Assembly: GCA_003989065.1 (NCBI GenBank)
Contig: RXIW01000004.1
Location: 41,783-105,782, forward strand
DNA length: 64,000 bases
Source: Candidatus Competibacteraceae bacterium
GTDB taxonomy: Bacteria > Pseudomonadota > Gammaproteobacteria > Competibacterales > Competibacteraceae
Direction of reading: 5' to 3'
Part shown: piece after piece, positions 36,010 through 44,137 of the stretch
Position numbering within the stretch: position 1 is the first letter of the stretch
Layout of the letters: each line of letters starts with the position of its first letter
Made by a program: the position numbers and the translations under genes
The notes under the pieces: model-generated
Seen by the model: the letters and a program-made list of their open reading frames with translations, nothing else
Databases searched by the model: none
Told to the model about the DNA's origin: nothing

Positions 36010-37578
36010 ATGCTCGACCAGCGCTTGACCCGCTTGTTCAACACCGATGCTCGCGCGCTGTTGCAGGGGCGGCAGCTCGGTTTGGAAAAGGAGGCGCTCC
36101 GGGTCGCTCCGGATGGTTATATCTCTCAGGTTCCGCACCCGGTTGCCCTGGGTTCCGCGTTGACCCATCCCTGGATCACCACCGACTATTCCGAAGCGCT
36201 GCTGGAGTTCGTGACTCCCCCGCTGTCCGGCGCAGAGCAAGTGCTGCAGTTCCTGGATGATGTCCACCGCTTCGTCTACCCGCGGATCGGGGACGAATTG
36301 CTGTGGACCGCCAGTATGCCGTGCGTGCTGGCCGGCGAGGGTAGTGTGCCGATCGCCGAATACGGCCATTCCAATCTGGGCCGGATGAAACACGTCTACC
36401 GCCGTGGTTTGGCCTGGCGCTATGGCCGGATCATGCAGGTCATCGCCGGCATCCATTTCAATTTCTCGCTGTCGGACGACTTCTGGGCGGCGTATCAGGC
36501 GCTGGAAGGCGACCGACGCACGGCCCAGGATTTCCGCTCCGAATCCTATTTCGGACTGATCCGCAATCTGCAACGCTTCGGTTGGCTGGTGCTATACCTG
36601 TTCGGGGCCTCGCCGGCGGTGTGCAAATCGTTTCTGGACGGTAAGTCCACCATGCTGCCCGAATTCGACCCGCACACCTGCTACGGGCCTTACGCCACCT
36701 CGTTGCGGATGAGCAATGTCGGCTACACCAACCGCACCGAAAAGAAGAGCGGAGTCAACGTCTGCTACAACTCGCTGCCCGAATATATCTCCAGCCTGAC
36801 CCGCGCCATTGCGACGCCCTGGCCGCCGTATCAGCAGATCGGGGTGAAGGTGGATGGGGAGTACCGCCAACTCAACGCCAACGTTCTGCAAATCGAGAAC
36901 GAGTACTACACCTCGATCCGGCCCAAGCAACCGCCGCGCGGCAACGAAAAACCGGTCCTGGCCTTGCAGCGGCGCGGCGTGCAATACGTGGAACTACGCT
37001 CGGTGGATATCAATCCGCTTGAGCCGCTGGGGGTCACCGGGTCGCAACTGCGGTTTCTGGAAGCATTCTTGCTGTTCTGCCTGCTGTGCGATTCGCCCTT
37101 GCTGGATGTCGAGGAACGAAACCTCATCGACGCCAATCAGCTCGCGGTGGCCCTGAACGGTCGCGATCCGGCGCTGATCCTGCCGCGTCGGCATGGGCCG
37201 GCCTTGCCGCTGCGGCGCTGGGCAGAACAACTGCTGGATGATGTTCGGGCTGTATGCCAGTTGCTGGATATTGGGGAGAGCGAGCAGCCGTATACGGCGG
37301 CGTGGGCCGAACAGCGGGAGACGCTGGCCGATCCCGAGCGGACCCCGTCGGCCCGTATGTTGGCGGAGATGCACGCCAGCGGTGAGAATTTCTTCCGTTG
37401 CGCTCGACGTCTGTCGGAGCAGCACCGCCATTATTTCGAAACGCCGCCGCTGGCGGAGGAGCGCGTCCATTTCTTTGCGGCAGCGGCGGAACGATCGTTG
37501 CAAGAACAGGCGGCCATCGAAGCGGCTGATACGTTGTCGTTCGATGACTTCCTGACTGCCTACTTCACCGAGGATTGA
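36010..37578 (+). CDS. gshA: Glutamate-cysteine ligase (first step of glutathione synthesis)
   Basis: Joins glutamate and cysteine with ATP to give gamma-glutamylcysteine. Family-1 (gammaproteobacterial) GshA signatures: GLEKEALRVAPDG, DYSEALLEFVTPP, GRIMQVIAGIHFNFSL, TSLRMSNVGYTN, VQYVELRSVDINPLEP. 522 residues from ATG 36010, near E. coli GshA (518). A TTG at 36001 is an alternative, as the ribosome site (GAGG at about 35990) is poorly spaced for both. The gene ends with a hairpin at 37583. Confidence 0.95.
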   Translation: MLDQRLTRLFNTDARALLQGRQLGLEKEALRVAPDGYISQVPHPVALGSALTHPWITTDYSEALLEFVTPPLSGAEQVLQFLDDVHRFVYPRIGDELLWTASMPCVLAGEGSVPIAEYGHSNLGRMKHVYRRGLAWRYGRIMQVIAGIHFNFSLSDDFWAAYQALEGDRRTAQDFRSESYFGLIRNLQRFGWLVLYLFGASPAVCKSFLDGKSTMLPEFDPHTCYGPYATSLRMSNVGYTNRTEKKSGVNVCYNSLPEYISSLTRAIATPWPPYQQIGVKVDGEYRQLNANVLQIENEYYTSIRPKQPPRGNEKPVLALQRRGVQYVELRSVDINPLEPLGVTGSQLRFLEAFLLFCLLCDSPLLDVEERNLIDANQLAVALNGRDPALILPRRHGPALPLRRWAEQLLDDVRAVCQLLDIGESEQPYTAAWAEQRETLADPERTPSARMLAEMHASGENFFRCARRLSEQHRHYFETPPLAEERVHFFAAAAERSLQEQAAIEAADTLSFDDFLTAYFTED

Positions 37579-37582
37579 CGGC

Positions 37583-37607
37583 GGGTCAGCCTGAGCCAGG
37601 TTGACCC
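37583..37607 (+). terminator. Hairpin after gshA
   Basis: An 11-base stem (37583-37593 with 37597-37607), one G-T pair, tight 3-base loop, five bases after the gshA stop. There is no T-run, so it may mainly protect the mRNA end. Confidence 0.5.
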
Positions 37608-37787
37608 TCAATGATCAATCTGGTCTGCTGGCGCCGGCTCAGCCTGGCCTGAGGTAGCCCATTCGCTGATGGAGTTCTGGTACATTCAGCCGTGCTTCAT
37701 GTTTGACGGCCGATACAATGGATGGCATGGATTGTGCTCGATACGGGTCGAATCCATTTTCGAAGAACCCGAACCGGAGCAATGGTG

Positions 37788-38081
37788 ATGAAGCTCTATG
37801 GCGCGACAGGCAAATTGATCAAAGGCCAGACTTTGACGGCCGTACCATGCCCCCATTGCGGCAATGGCGTCCACGGCAGTTTTGGTATTCTGCGTTACTT
37901 TCACATCTGCCGAATCCCGATTTTTCCTCTGGCCAAGACGGTTGGGCTGGAATGCGTCAACTGCCGCTGGCTGCTGCTGGACCGGCAGATACCGGCCGCG
38001 CTCAGAACGGCTCTGGCCCATCGTCTTTTCGACCGGAAAAGCCAACTGCCTATAGCCGAGGAATCGCTGAATGGCGTTTGA
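37788..38081 (+). CDS. Zinc-ribbon domain protein of unknown function
   Basis: A 97-residue protein: MKLYGATGKLIKG, a CPHCGNGV knuckle, a hydrophobic stretch GILRYFHICRIPIFPLAK and a second pair LECVNCRW. The pattern Cys-x2-Cys ... IPIFP ... Cys-x2-Cys is a known small zinc-ribbon family found widely in bacteria; its function is unknown. ATG 37788 is chosen over earlier starts because GGAG lies 8 bases before it. It stands alone, convergent with the amidotransferase gene. Confidence 0.72.
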   Translation: MKLYGATGKLIKGQTLTAVPCPHCGNGVHGSFGILRYFHICRIPIFPLAKTVGLECVNCRWLLLDRQIPAALRTALAHRLFDRKSQLPIAEESLNGV

Positions 38082-38099
38082 GCGGCGAGCCATTCAGAT

Positions 38100-38828
38100 T
38101 TACGGGATGACAGGCCGACTCGCGCCATCCACGCCCAGCCATTGATCCAGAAAGCCGTCGAACCAGCGATCCAGCGCCGCGTCATGACGGCGATGGCGAT
38201 CACGCTGTTCGGCGGCCGATTGCGCCCCCGCCGCGCCCAGTTCATCCGCCCCTTCCGTGACCCAGTGTTCCAGAATCGCCCGATCTACTTCTGGATGAAA
38301 TTGCACGCCGAAGGCATGGGCTCCATAGCGATAAGCCTGATGAGGGAAGCGCTCGCCAGCGGCCAGCAGTTCGGCTCCAGCTGGTAGGTCGAAGCCTTCG
38401 CGGTGCCAGTGGTAAACGTGGAGCGGGGCATCGAACACGGCCTGGCCGACGGCGGTCGGCTGAATCGGAAAATAACCGATTTCCGCCAGTCCCGCCGGGT
38501 GCGGCTTGACCGTCGCCCCCAGCGCCCGCGCCAGCAGTTGCGCCCCCAGACAGATGCCTAGAAACGGCCGTCCCGAGGCCAGTGCCAACGGAATCCAGTC
38601 CAGTTCCGCCCGGATGCCGGGTAGTTTCTGGTCATCGTTGGCGCTCATCGGCCCGCCGAACACCATCGTCCCGGCATAGGCGTCGAGGGTCGTCGGCAAC
38701 GGCTGGCCAGCCAGCGGATAGCAGTAGTCGAGCGCCAAGCCCCGACGCTGCAACTGAGCGACGCAACGGCCAGCGCTGGCGTCATCGGTCTGCATCACCA
38801 GCAGCAGGCGTGGCGGTTCGGCTGTCAT
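38100..38828 (-). CDS. Class I glutamine amidotransferase-like protein
   Basis: A 242-residue GATase1 domain. The nucleophile elbow GRPFLGICLGAQLLA carries the catalytic Cys; the His-Glu end is GVQFHPEVDRAIL. The oxyanion segment is TMVFGGPMSAND. These are typical of stand-alone GuaA-like amidotransferases annotated as GMP synthase-like or gamma-glutamyl hydrolase-like (YfeJ/PuuD-related) proteins. The start at ATG 38828 shares one base with the DAHP synthase stop (TGATG), so the two genes are translationally coupled. A natural partner that would use the released ammonia is not obvious. Confidence 0.87.
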   Translation of the reverse strand: MTAEPPRLLLVMQTDDASAGRCVAQLQRRGLALDYCYPLAGQPLPTTLDAYAGTMVFGGPMSANDDQKLPGIRAELDWIPLALASGRPFLGICLGAQLLARALGATVKPHPAGLAEIGYFPIQPTAVGQAVFDAPLHVYHWHREGFDLPAGAELLAAGERFPHQAYRYGAHAFGVQFHPEVDRAILEHWVTEGADELGAAGAQSAAEQRDRHRRHDAALDRWFDGFLDQWLGVDGASRPVIP

Positions 38829-40243
38829 CACGCTTGAGCTCCTGCACCAGTCTCCAAGTCGGCCTGAGTCGCCTGCCGATAGTCCTTGAGTGTTTCGGCG
38901 ATCAGAAACGCCAGCTCCAGGCTTTGCGAGGCGTTTAACCGCGGGTCGCACTGAGTGTGGTAGCGATCGGCCAGGCCCTGTTCGGTGATGGCCTGGGCGC
39001 CGCCCAGACATTCGGTCACGTCCTGACCGGTCAGCTCGAAGTGCATGCCGCCGGGAATGCTGCCCTCGGCCCGGTGGATGGCGAAGAAATGGCGGACCTC
39101 GTCGAGAATGCGGGAGAAGGGGCGGGTCTTGTAGCCGGTGCTGGCTTCACGGGTGTTGCCGTGCATCGGGTCGCAAGACCAGATCACCTGTCGACCCTCG
39201 CGCTGGACCGCCCGAATCAGCGGCGGCAGCGCGGTCGCGATCTTGTCTGCGCCCATGCGGCTGATCAGAGTCAGGCGGCCTGGCTGGTCGTCCGGATTCA
39301 GTCGATCAAGCAGTTGCAACAGGGTGTCGGGATCGGTGCTGGGTCCCAGTTTGAGGCCGATGGGGTTGGCGATGCCGCGCATGAATTCGACGTGAGCGCC
39401 GTCCACCTGACGGGTGCGCTCGCCGATCCACAGGAAATGGGCCGAACCGTCGTACCATTCGCCGCTCTGCGCCTCTCGACGAGTCAGGGCCTGCTCGTAA
39501 CCCAGCAGCAGGGCTTCGTGCGAGGTATAGAACCGCACCTGCCGGATCTGGGCGTCGGCGGCGGCGTCCAATCCGCAGGCGCGCATGAAGGCCAGCGTTT
39601 CGCTGATGCGGTTGGCGATGTCCCGATAGCGCTCGCCCTGGGGGCTGGCGCGCAGGAAATCCAGATTCCATTGCTGTACCCGGTGCAGGTCGGCGAAACC
39701 GCCCTGGGCCAGCGCCCGCAACAGGTTCAAGGTAGCTGCCGATTGGGCATAGGCGCGCAGTTGTCGACGCGGGTCGGGGCGACGGGCGTCCGGGGTGAAG
39801 TCGAGATCATTGATGATGTCGCCCCGGTAGCTAGGCAGGGTGATTCCGGCGCGGGTTTCGGTCGGCGCGCTGCGTGGCTTGGCGTATTGTCCGGCCATCC
39901 GCCCGATTTTGACCACCGGGCAGGCGGCGGCGAAGGTCAGCACCACCGCCATTTGCAACAGGACCCGAAAGGTGTCGGTGATGGCGCGCTCGTTGAAATC
40001 GGCGAAGCTCTCGGCGCAGTCGCCGCCCTGCAGCAGGAAGGCTCGACCAGCGGCGACTTCGGCCAGTTGTTGGCGCAGGGTCCGGGTTTCGCCAGCGAAG
40101 ACCAGCGGCAGGGAGTGGGCCAGCCGTTCTTCGACTTCGGCCAGCGCCGGAGTATCGTCGTAGCTCGGCAGCTGGGCCGCCGACCGTTGCCGCCAGCTAT
40201 CGGGTGTCCAGGCGGTTTGGGCATGTTGCATGGGTTGTGGCAT
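38828..40243 (-). CDS. Class II 3-deoxy-7-phosphoheptulonate synthase (DAHP synthase)
   Basis: First enzyme of the shikimate pathway, condensing PEP and erythrose 4-phosphate. It belongs to the plant/Mycobacterium-like class II family: [12 protein letters not shown] (metal-binding Cys), [69 protein letters not shown] (His), [19 protein letters not shown] (Glu), and [17 protein letters not shown] (Asp). Start ATG 40243 gives 471 residues, the usual length; a long upstream ORF is spurious. In Pseudomonas class II DAHP synthases serve both housekeeping and phenazine pathways. It is divergent from the EamA permease. Confidence 0.94.
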   Translation of the reverse strand: MPQPMQHAQTAWTPDSWRQRSAAQLPSYDDTPALAEVEERLAHSLPLVFAGETRTLRQQLAEVAAGRAFLLQGGDCAESFADFNERAITDTFRVLLQMAVVLTFAAACPVVKIGRMAGQYAKPRSAPTETRAGITLPSYRGDIINDLDFTPDARRPDPRRQLRAYAQSAATLNLLRALAQGGFADLHRVQQWNLDFLRASPQGERYRDIANRISETLAFMRACGLDAAADAQIRQVRFYTSHEALLLGYEQALTRREAQSGEWYDGSAHFLWIGERTRQVDGAHVEFMRGIANPIGLKLGPSTDPDTLLQLLDRLNPDDQPGRLTLISRMGADKIATALPPLIRAVQREGRQVIWSCDPMHGNTREASTGYKTRPFSRILDEVRHFFAIHRAEGSIPGGMHFELTGQDVTECLGGAQAITEQGLADRYHTQCDPRLNASQSLELAFLIAETLKDYRQATQADLETGAGAQA

Positions 40244-40417
40244 CGGGATATCCAAAAGTTGCGTATGATTCCGCCCCGGCGCGGCGACGGCGGGCCCGAG
40301 CGGCAGGCGGATTAGAATACCCGAATCCGCACCGGTCATGGCCCTCGCCCTGTGCAGCGCCCGGTGATGCGATCGTGCCCTTTCGATGGATCGACTGACG
40401 TGAAGGCGTATTTTTTC

Positions 40418-41338
40418 ATGAGCAAAACTCTGACGGCCTGGCGGCCTTCGCCCTATCTGCTGCTGGTGCTGACCACGTTGTTCTGGTCGGGCAATTTCGT
40501 GCTGGGTCGGGCGGTGCATACGGTGTTTACTCCGTTCACCCTGTCGTTCTGGCGCTGGGCGGTGGCCTTGGTGGTGCTGTTGCCTTTCGTGGCCGGTTCG
40601 CTGCGGCGGCAGATGACGCTGCTGCGCCGCCATGGGCTGATCCTGACCTTGCTCAGCGTGCTGGGCGTGGTCAATTTCAATACCTTCGTCTATATCGGCT
40701 TGCAGACCACGACCGCTACCAATGCGGTGATCATGCTGTCGATTACGCCGGTGCTGATCGTGGCGCTGTCGTTCCTGCTGTTGCGGCAGACCGTGACCGC
40801 GTGGCAATTTCTGGGGATTCTGGTGTCGCTGGCTGGGGTTCTGGTGATCGTCAGTCGCGGTGATCCGGCGATGCTGCTGGCGTGGCAGGTCAATGCCGGC
40901 GATCTGTGGGTGCTGGCGGCGGTGGCCAGCTGGGCGCTGTATTCGGTCTGCCTGCGCTGGCGGCCGGCCGGACTGGAAACGCTGGAATTCCAGGCGGTGA
41001 CCATGGCGATCGGCTTGGTGGTGCTGACCCCGCTGTACGGTTGGGACTTGGAGCACGGCCGAACCTTTGCCATCAATGTCGCGACCGTGGCCAGCATCCT
41101 GTATCTGGCGTTGCTGCCGTCGATTCTGGCCTACGTATTCTGGAGTCAGGCGGTGGCGGAGCTGGGCGCCAATCGCACCGGCCAATTTTTGCACCTGATG
41201 CCGGCGTTCGGAGCGGTGCTGTCCATGCTCTTTCTGGGTGAGCGACTGTATGCCTTCCATGGTGTCGGCATTGCGCTGATTGCCTTGGGCATCTGGCTGG
41301 CGACGGTGTACGGGCGCGCTCAGCTTGCGAGTCGTTGA
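40418..41338 (+). CDS. EamA-family (DMT superfamily) metabolite permease
   Basis: A 306-residue membrane protein with about ten transmembrane helices in two EamA repeats: [20 protein letters not shown], then [21 protein letters not shown] in the first, and [39 protein letters not shown] in the second. It is an inner-membrane exporter or importer of small metabolites, perhaps amino acids; the substrate is unknown. Start ATG 40418; the longer ORF start at 40352 lies outside the family's alignment. Confidence 0.9.
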   Translation: MSKTLTAWRPSPYLLLVLTTLFWSGNFVLGRAVHTVFTPFTLSFWRWAVALVVLLPFVAGSLRRQMTLLRRHGLILTLLSVLGVVNFNTFVYIGLQTTTATNAVIMLSITPVLIVALSFLLLRQTVTAWQFLGILVSLAGVLVIVSRGDPAMLLAWQVNAGDLWVLAAVASWALYSVCLRWRPAGLETLEFQAVTMAIGLVVLTPLYGWDLEHGRTFAINVATVASILYLALLPSILAYVFWSQAVAELGANRTGQFLHLMPAFGAVLSMLFLGERLYAFHGVGIALIALGIWLATVYGRAQLASR

Positions 41339-41535
41339 AGTCCGTATCTGTGAAATCGGATGGCAATCGTTTTTCTGAAGATGTTGATTGCATTGCTGGG
41401 TTTTTCTGCTATCCATTAAATCAATGGAACGGCCGATTTCGACTTCCTCGTTCGTCGGTCTTTCCGCTGGGTGGGAGTGATTCCCACATATCTTCCTGCC
41501 CGATGCGTCGTCAAATCCCCCAGAGGAGAACAGCC

Positions 41536-41895
41536 ATGGCGCAAATGCAGCAGAAAAGCTTTTCCCAACCGGACGAAACGAGAACCTTCGAGCGAGGCGA
41601 GTTGAAGTTGATCGAACTGGGCGGCGTCGTGTTCGGCCGGGCGATTCTCCAACCGGGATGGCAATGGTCCAGCTGCGTCAAGCCGCTGGTGAATACCGCC
41701 AGCTGTGAAGCGCCTCACCTCCAGTACCATATTTCCGGTCGCCTTGCGGTTCGAATGGATGACGGTAGTCAACAAGTGTTTGGTCCAGGAGAAGTTTCCC
41801 TACTGCCGCCAGGTCATGACGCCTGGGTGGTCGGCGATGAACCGGTCGTGGTGATCGACATCAGCGGAATGGCCAATTACGCCAAGCCGGGATGA
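41536..41895 (+). CDS. Cupin-domain protein
   Basis: A 119-residue single-domain cupin. [34 protein letters not shown] contains, in pieces, the first cupin motif, although its metal-binding residues are incomplete (a single His pair, HLQYH). [23 protein letters not shown] is the second motif with His. ATG 41536 follows GAGGAGAA. Function unknown; proteins like this often bind a small anion or metal. The VOC gene 65 bases later may be co-transcribed. Confidence 0.82.
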   Translation: MAQMQQKSFSQPDETRTFERGELKLIELGGVVFGRAILQPGWQWSSCVKPLVNTASCEAPHLQYHISGRLAVRMDDGSQQVFGPGEVSLLPPGHDAWVVGDEPVVVIDISGMANYAKPG

Positions 41896-41960
41896 TCCGC
41901 CAGCTGCGTTTCGCATTGCGGCCGATGTCATAGCGATTTTTCGGTTTGGAGGGTAAGACG

Positions 41961-42326
41961 ATGGATGATGCTTTTCCACCATTGGGGTTTCGACGGATCA
42001 AGGTGATTGCTCTGGCAGTGCGCGATTTGGAGCGCGCCAATCGTTTCTATGGCCAGCAATTGGAGTTGTCGCCCGTGTACGAAGGGACCGAGCAGGTCGG
42101 TTGGCAGCTCGATCAGGTCGTTCTGATGCTGAAATCCGATTGGGAGACGCCGACCGCTTCACCCAATCCAAGAGTGACCATCGAGACCGATCAGGCTTGG
42201 GCGACGCAGGAGTCCTTGCGCCGCCGGGGTATTACCATCGCTGACGAAGTTCAACCCTATGGCGATTTCTTCGTGGGTAGTTTTCTCGACAGCGAAGGCA
42301 ACAAACTGTGGTTTTGTTCGCAGTAG
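41961..42326 (+). CDS. VOC (glyoxalase/bleomycin-resistance) superfamily protein
   Basis: A 121-residue protein with the betaalphabetabetabeta VOC pattern: IKVIALAVRDLERANRFYGQ at the start of module one, and the end FLDSEGNKLWFCSQ. Only part of the usual metal triad (Glu/His) is seen, so activity cannot be assigned. ATG 41961 follows GGAGGG at 41948-41953. Directly after its TAG the ISL3 remnant begins, marking the left edge of the AT-rich islet. Confidence 0.85.
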   Translation: MDDAFPPLGFRRIKVIALAVRDLERANRFYGQQLELSPVYEGTEQVGWQLDQVVLMLKSDWETPTASPNPRVTIETDQAWATQESLRRRGITIADEVQPYGDFFVGSFLDSEGNKLWFCSQ

Positions 42327-42351
42327 CAGCGCCGATGTCGCGAATGATCAG

Positions 42352-42817
42352 GACTTCCCAGTCCTTCCTGGAGTCGACTCCCGACGCATTGAAAGCCACG
42401 GTGTGCCGAGTCTGTATCGATCTGTGCGAGGGTTACACCCACACGGTAGCGGCGGTGTTGCCCCACCGCCGCGTTGCTGCGCACGCTGTTGACCGCCATT
42501 TTTGACCAGACTCCGGATTGCGCGACCGCCCAGACCCGACTCCAGTGCTGGACCGAGCACGTCAAAGCGTCCGGCCTGCATGGTTTTGACACCTTCCTCA
42601 ATACCTGGCATCGCTGGCAAGACGGGATTCTCAATGATTTCGAGGGTGGGCATAACAGTGGTTTCATCGAAGGACTCAGCCACAAACTGAAGTGGCTCAA
42701 ACGTCGCTGCTTTGGCTTGGATGACCTCACCGAACTGTTTCGCCGGTTGTGGCTGGATATCGAAAGCCCACGCCGTTGGGCATGAACCCCTACATCTTGG
42801 GGTCACCACGGGAAGTC
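42352..42817 (+). mobile_element. Remnant of an ISL3-family insertion sequence
   Basis: A decayed IS whose transposase pieces are at 42353-42785. It is framed by an 8-base inverted repeat, GACTTCCC at 42352-42359 and GGGAAGTC at 42810-42817, that may be what is left of the terminal repeats. It lies directly between the VOC stop and the AT-rich islet. The full element is normally about 1.3 kb, so more than half is lost. Confidence 0.6.
42353..42785 (+). pseudogene. ISL3-family transposase, 5'-truncated and internally deleted
   Basis: Two pieces in different frames. The first (to the stop at about 42502) holds VCRVCIDLCEGYTHTVAAVLPHRR and AVDRHF, corresponding to the second catalytic Asp region (VCIDMCxxYxxAxxxxLPxA...DRFHV) of ISL3 transposases. 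The second (42474-42785, another frame) holds LLTAIFDQTP, WTEHVKASGLHGFDTFL, then GHNSGFIEGLSHKLKWLKRR and CFGLDDLTELFRRLWLD, the conserved C-terminal end with the catalytic Glu in FIEG. The N-terminal zinc-finger half and about 100 residues between the pieces are missing. It cannot be active. Confidence 0.82.
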
Positions 42818-42902
42818 TCAGAGAACCCCGAATTTTTTTATTCTACACATATTGATTATTTCAATCTGTAATTGAGATAGGTATGTTAGGGAGCACGGTA
42901 AG

Positions 42903-44030
42903 ATGCAGATCGATTTCCACCACGGCGTTACGTATATTTGCGCGCGTTTGGCTGGCTTTCCGGAGAACGACGCCAAAATAGTGGCTCACAGCGCGCAATA
43001 TGTCGATGATGCTACTGCCGAAGGCGAAATCTGGTTCGACAATGGCATGATTTATCCTCGAACAGCCTCCGCTCACAAGATGTTAGATTATCGGAACATG
43101 CATGATCTCGCCAATCACCGGGTTTGGCTGCCGTTCCACTTTCTGCCCGGCAATGGTGGCGATCCAGCACCTGCTACCCCTCCTGTATACCGGAGCGCCG
43201 AGGAATTCATCGCCCGGTGTGTCTGCCGCCCGAACAGCCCGCCTGCGCAAGATTTAATGCGGGCCGTCATTGAACGCCAGGATCGGCCATACGCTTTGCA
43301 CCGCTTGGGAGTTGCTACCCATGTATTCGCAGATACCTGGGCGCATCAAGGATTTGTAGGGTATCAACATCAAATCAATCTTGCCTCAAATGTTGAAGCT
43401 GAGAATGACAATCACCACAAGAAGGATTTTAGCGAAAAATTGAGAGATTTATTTGGGGTTAGATTGGAACAGTTGAAAATCTATTTCATCGGAGCTGCTT
43501 TACCACTTGGGCATGGTACCGTGCTTTCCTATCCTGATAGACCCTATTTATGCTGGTCTTACACAGACGGTTTTGGCCGACGGGTGAAGCGAAATAACCC
43601 ACAGGAATTCCTTGATGCGGCGAGAGAGATCTATCAGCACTTTTGCCGTTATTTGGATTGGCCGAAAGCGGGCTTAGGAGTATTCAATAAGATATACCTA
43701 CTCCCCCAAGAGTTTGATCAAATCAGCGATGGTTTGAAGGAAATCAATGATGAGGATGAAACGGTTCGACATCGAAAATGGCTCGACCGGATCGGTGATG
43801 GTACGTTCGGTTTCCAGGACCAAGTGATGTATATTGAAAATGGAAAAGGCTCTTGGAAGCAAAAAGCCTTGGGCACCGATGAAGATATTATTGACAATAG
43901 AGACGCACCATTGCCATATCCAGCATCTTTTCAATACAGTGATTGGAAGCTATTCCATGATGCCTTACAAGCGCATCGCTTCTTTGTCCTACATGAATTG
44001 CTACCGCGCTATGGATTGTTAAGCGGATGA
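42903..44030 (+). CDS. DUF6765-like protein with a metal-hydrolase-like His/Asp motif
   Basis: A 375-residue cytoplasmic protein resembling the DUF6765 family: it begins MQIDFHHGVTYICARLAGFP, followed by AQYVDDATAEGEIWFDNGMIYPRTASAH in two stretches and WLPFHFLPGN. The central THVFADTWAHQGF has the His-x3-Asp-x3-His spacing seen in zinc-dependent phospholipase C / S1-P1 nuclease folds, and two more His lie in the N-terminal DFHH, so a metal-dependent hydrolase is plausible (inference). ATG 42903 follows GGGAGC. The gene is visibly AT-richer than the chromosome around it and uses more AT-ending codons, suggesting recent acquisition. It converges with the NTPase gene at 44138. Confidence 0.7.
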   Translation: MQIDFHHGVTYICARLAGFPENDAKIVAHSAQYVDDATAEGEIWFDNGMIYPRTASAHKMLDYRNMHDLANHRVWLPFHFLPGNGGDPAPATPPVYRSAEEFIARCVCRPNSPPAQDLMRAVIERQDRPYALHRLGVATHVFADTWAHQGFVGYQHQINLASNVEAENDNHHKKDFSEKLRDLFGVRLEQLKIYFIGAALPLGHGTVLSYPDRPYLCWSYTDGFGRRVKRNNPQEFLDAAREIYQHFCRYLDWPKAGLGVFNKIYLLPQEFDQISDGLKEINDEDETVRHRKWLDRIGDGTFGFQDQVMYIENGKGSWKQKALGTDEDIIDNRDAPLPYPASFQYSDWKLFHDALQAHRFFVLHELLPRYGLLSG

Positions 44031-44137
44031 CTAAGTTCTAACAGTTATCCACAGAAATGGTGGATAAATATGGCCTGTCTGCATTCACGATCAAACATAA
44101 TAAAAACATGAGACAGATCGTGCCGAAAGGTCCAATG

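Noticed and set aside
38957..40315. 452-codon plus-strand open frame
   Set aside because: Antisense shadow of the class II DAHP synthase gene, which has all family motifs.
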